Source: Pseudomonadota bacterium (lineage in GTDB: Bacteria; Pseudomonadota; Gammaproteobacteria; Burkholderiales; SG8-39). Taken from it: a stretch of 9,745 nucleotides of DNA. A model generated the notes under the pieces. It was not told where the DNA came from and searched no databases. It saw only the letters and a program-made list of their open reading frames with translations. Positions 7,012 through 9,745 of the stretch are shown here, piece after piece; the stretch's first letter is position 1, and every line of letters begins with the position of its first letter. The stretch lies in assembly GCA_021847125.1 (NCBI GenBank), contig JAJZUK010000017.1, forward strand, positions 1 to 9,745. The letters run 5' to 3'. Both the position numbers and the translations under genes were made by a program.

Positions 7012-8874
7012 CTACTTCCATGAGGTATTCCCGATCGCGAGCTTCTCCAGCCGGCGGCGCGAGCCGTAACTCAGGTTGACCACCGCGCGCGATATCACCA
7101 CGGAGCTGAAGATCGAGGTCAGGATGCCGAGGCAGTGCACCACGGCGAATCCGCGAATCGGGCCGGAGCCGAATACCAGCAGCGCGAGGCCCGCGATCAG
7201 CGTGGTCACGTTGGAGTCCAGAATCGTGCCGAAGGCGCGCTCGTAGCCCGCATGGATTGCGGCCTGCGGCGAGGCGCCGTTGCGCAGTTCCTCGCGGATG
7301 CGCTCGTTGATCAGCACGTTGGCGTCGATGGCCATGCCCAGCGTGAGCGCGATGGCCGCGATGCCGGGCAGCGTCAGCGTTGCCTGCAGCAGCGACAGGA
7401 TGGCCACCAGCAGCAGCAGATTGGATGACAGTGCGGCCACGGAAATCAGGCCGAATACGACGTAATACATGCTCATGAACACGGCGATCGCGGTGAAGCC
7501 CCACAGCGTCGAATGGAAGCCTTTGCGGATGTTGTCGGCGCCGAGGCTGGGGCCGACGGTGCGCTCCTCGATGATTTCCATCGGTGCCGCGAGCGAGCCC
7601 GCGCGCAGCAGCAGCGCGGTGTCGGTGGCTTCGGTCGTGCTCATGCGCCCGCTGATCTGCACGCGTCCGCCGCCGATCTCAGTGCGGATCACCGGCGCGG
7701 TAATGACCTCGCCCTTGCCCTTTTCGATGAGCAGGATGGCCATGCGCTTGCCCACGTTCTCGCGCGTGACGTCCTTGAATATGCGCGCGCCGGGCCCGTC
7801 CAGCGTCACATTGACTGCGGGCTCGTGCGTCTGGCCGTCGAATCCGGGCTGGGCATCGGTGAGCCGGTCGCCGGTCAGCACGACCTGCTTTTTCACCAGC
7901 AGCGGCACGCCGCCGCGCTCGATGTAGAGCTCGTCGCCGAACGGAATCTGGCCTTGCTGCGCGGCGAGCAGCGCCGTCGGGTTGCTGTTGTCCTCGTCCA
8001 CCATGCGGATTTCCAGGGTCGCGGTGCGGCCGAGGATTTCCTTCGCCTTCGCGGTGTCCTGCACCCCGGGCAATTGCACAATCACGCGATCCGCCCCCTG
8101 TTGCTGGATGATCGGTTCGGATACGCCCAGCTCGTTGATGCGGTTTTGCAGCGTGGTGATGTTCTGCTTCAGCGCCGACTCCTGCGTGCGCTTGATCGCC
8201 TCCGGCTTGATCGTGGCGGCGAGGCGGAAATCGTCGGCCGACAGGTCCTGTTCGGAGAAACTCAGGTCCGGCTGGTTGTCCTCGATCACTTTGCGCGCCT
8301 TGGCGCGCGTGTCGGCATCGCGGAACTTGATCAGGATGCTGCTGCCTTCGCGGCTGATGCCGCTGTGGCGCAGGTTCTTGTCGCGCAATTCGGTGCGTAT
8401 GTCCCCGGTGAGGTTTTCCAGGCGCTTGGTCAGCGCCGCCTTCATGTCCACCTGCAGCATGAAGTGCACGCCGCCGCGCAGGTCGAGGCCGAGGTACATC
8501 GGCAGGGCATGGATCGCGGTGAGCCAGTTGGGCGAGGACGAGAGCAGGTTGAGCGCGACGATATAGGACGGATTGTCGCGGTCGGTATTGAGGCTCTGAT
8601 TGAGGACGTCCTTCGCCTTGAGCTGGGTGTCGGTGTCGGCGAGGCGCACTTTCACGCTGTTCGGATCGAGGAAGGTGCCTTGGGGAACGATGTTGGCCGC
8701 TTTCAGCGCCGCCTCCACCCGCGCGAGCAGCGCCGAGTCGACTTTGACGGTTGCCTTTATGCTCGAAACCTGGACCGCCGGTGCTTCGCCGTAAAAGTTG
8801 GGCAGGGTGTAGGTGAGCCCAAGCACCAGCGCGCAGGCGATGACGACATAGGTCCAGAGCGGATAGCGGTTCAT
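7012..8874 (-). CDS. secD: Protein translocase subunit SecD
   Basis: SecD, 620 residues (E. coli 615), is the larger half of the SecDF proton-driven export motor. The order of features fits the family. A first membrane span lies at about 8-26, and MYLGLDLRGGVHF (126-138) opens the P1 domain. The periplasmic region includes NRINELGVSEP (244-254), VQLPG (266-270), the P1 head and GRVQISG (403-409). Five C-terminal spans follow, with the signature MAIDANVLINERIREE (514-529), in which Asp517 matches E. coli Asp519, the residue required for proton coupling. GPIRGFAV (571-578) lies before the last span. The protein is complete and shows no odd features. The Shine-Dalgarno is weak; the bases just before ATG 8874 form a short palindrome (CGGGTTACCCG on this strand). 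The 74-base gap from yajC has no visible terminator, so yajC-secD-secF should be one transcript. Confidence 0.98.
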   Translation of the reverse strand: MNRYPLWTYVVIACALVLGLTYTLPNFYGEAPAVQVSSIKATVKVDSALLARVEAALKAANIVPQGTFLDPNSVKVRLADTDTQLKAKDVLNQSLNTDRDNPSYIVALNLLSSSPNWLTAIHALPMYLGLDLRGGVHFMLQVDMKAALTKRLENLTGDIRTELRDKNLRHSGISREGSSILIKFRDADTRAKARKVIEDNQPDLSFSEQDLSADDFRLAATIKPEAIKRTQESALKQNITTLQNRINELGVSEPIIQQQGADRVIVQLPGVQDTAKAKEILGRTATLEIRMVDEDNSNPTALLAAQQGQIPFGDELYIERGGVPLLVKKQVVLTGDRLTDAQPGFDGQTHEPAVNVTLDGPGARIFKDVTRENVGKRMAILLIEKGKGEVITAPVIRTEIGGGRVQISGRMSTTEATDTALLLRAGSLAAPMEIIEERTVGPSLGADNIRKGFHSTLWGFTAIAVFMSMYYVVFGLISVAALSSNLLLLVAILSLLQATLTLPGIAAIALTLGMAIDANVLINERIREELRNGASPQAAIHAGYERAFGTILDSNVTTLIAGLALLVFGSGPIRGFAVVHCLGILTSIFSSVVISRAVVNLSYGSRRRLEKLAIGNTSWK

Positions 8875-8948
8875 GTTCGGGTAACCCGTGGGAAGTGAAG
8901 CGTCAAGAGTGAAGGCTGGGCGCGCGGTGGCGCCTTAGGCTCCACCGC

Positions 8949-9293
8949 TCAGGACATGGCTTTGATCGAGCCTTTGGGCAGCAGCGTCTGTACCGCCGCT
9001 TTCTGCATCTGAATCTCCGTGCCCGGCGCGATTTCCAGGCTGATGTAAACCTCGCCCACTTTCGCGATCTTGCCGACGAGGCCGGCAGCGGTGATGACCT
9101 CGTCGCCTTTTTGCAGGGCGTCGGTCATGGCTTTCTGCTCTTTTGCGCGCTTCATTTGCGGGCGGATCATGAGGAAGTACAGCAGCCCGAACATCAGGAT
9201 GATGGGCATCAGGCCCATCAAACCCTCGCCCGACAGGGCGCCTCCGATGCCGGAAGCGGCTTGAGCATGCGCAGAAGAAATCAGCACGGGCAT
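8949..9293 (-). CDS. yajC: Sec translocon accessory protein YajC
   Basis: YajC, 114 residues (E. coli 110), is a single-span inner-membrane protein that associates with SecDF and SecYEG. It has a short N-terminus (VLISSAHAQ), a Gly-rich linker, one hydrophobic span at about 27-43 (LMPIILMFGLLYFLMIRPQ), and the conserved cytoplasmic domain with KGDEVITAAGLVGKI (62-76) and TLLPKGSIKAM at the end. The start is not certain. ATG 9293 gives MPVLIS, matching the E. coli length, but the GGAG Shine-Dalgarno touches that ATG with no spacer. GTG 9287, two codons inside, would have an ideal six-base spacer and still gives a good YajC N-terminus. The reading frame stays open far upstream, but that part is not YajC-like and contains the promoter. 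First gene of the yajC-secD-secF set. Confidence 0.95.
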   Translation of the reverse strand: MPVLISSAHAQAASGIGGALSGEGLMGLMPIILMFGLLYFLMIRPQMKRAKEQKAMTDALQKGDEVITAAGLVGKIAKVGEVYISLEIAPGTEIQMQKAAVQTLLPKGSIKAMS

Positions 9294-9297
9294 CTCC
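9294..9297 (-). promoter_or_regulatory. Shine-Dalgarno of yajC, ambiguous start
   Basis: GGAG on the - strand directly abuts ATG 9293 but lies six bases before the in-frame GTG at 9287. By spacing, the GTG is the better start. Confidence 0.5.
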
Positions 9298-9321
9298 AGT
9301 TTTGAGTCGAAACAACCTGAA

Positions 9322-9330
9322 ATTATACCA
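9322..9330 (-). promoter_or_regulatory. Extended -10 promoter of yajC-secD-secF
   Basis: On the - strand the sequence reads TGGTATAAT, a perfect extended -10 element in an otherwise GC-rich 107-base spacer between tgt and yajC. No good -35 is seen. The predicted start near 9315 gives a leader of about 22 bases. It implies that the sec genes can be transcribed apart from tgt. Confidence 0.6.
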
Positions 9331-9400
9331 GCATTGGAGCGCCCGGAGCCCGCATCTTCCCGTCCCGGCGCGGGCGCCGCCGCACTGTCGGCGACCGCGG

Positions 9401-9745
<345 letters not shown>

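Noticed and set aside
7513..8898. Long open frame (461 codons) on the + strand opposite secD
   Set aside because: Antisense shadow of a complete, conserved secD; no independent start signal or motif.

Overview
The window is GC-rich, almost fully coding, and reads as ordinary housekeeping chromosome of a Betaproteobacterium. The evidence is protein-level resemblance to that group (for example a cytochrome c' very like the Achromobacter protein), the tgt-yajC-secD-secF order, and the nudJ/mnmA/purB neighbourhood. Genus cannot be fixed from the sequence. I see no tRNA or rRNA gene, insertion sequence, CRISPR array, integrase or phage gene, and no gene-free stretch above 300 bases.

Region 1 (1-2422, + strand) is a tightly packed, probably co-transcribed run. 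It holds the 3' end of a PLP-dependent aminotransferase, a NudJ-type Nudix phosphatase, an unrecognised secreted protein with a possible Cys-His-Asp triad, and the tRNA 2-thiouridylase MnmA. The junctions are a 1-base gap and overlaps of 8 and 11 bases, so translational coupling is likely. MnmA carries an unusual insertion built from degenerate 21-bp tandem repeats.

Region 2 (2426-4557) has a YibF-like glutathione S-transferase on the - strand, ending 3 bases from mnmA, and adenylosuccinate lyase purB on the + strand. These two diverge from a 128-base spacer with back-to-back extended -10 promoters. The layout recalls the Enterobacterial mnmA-hflD-purB order, with the GST where hflD would sit.

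Region 3 (4558-5949) contains a periplasmic cytochrome c' (+) facing a membrane cytochrome b561 (-) across a shared bidirectional terminator. They are a plausible redox pair.

Region 4 (5281-9745, - strand) is read right to left: tgt (partial), yajC, secD, secF and then the b561 gene. YajC, SecD and SecF form the accessory complex of the Sec translocon that uses proton-motive force to help secretion; Tgt inserts the queuosine precursor into tRNA. A strong extended -10 element lies between tgt and yajC, so the sec genes may have their own promoter. The exported proteins of this window (cytochrome c' and the secreted orphan) would be clients of the Sec system encoded here.
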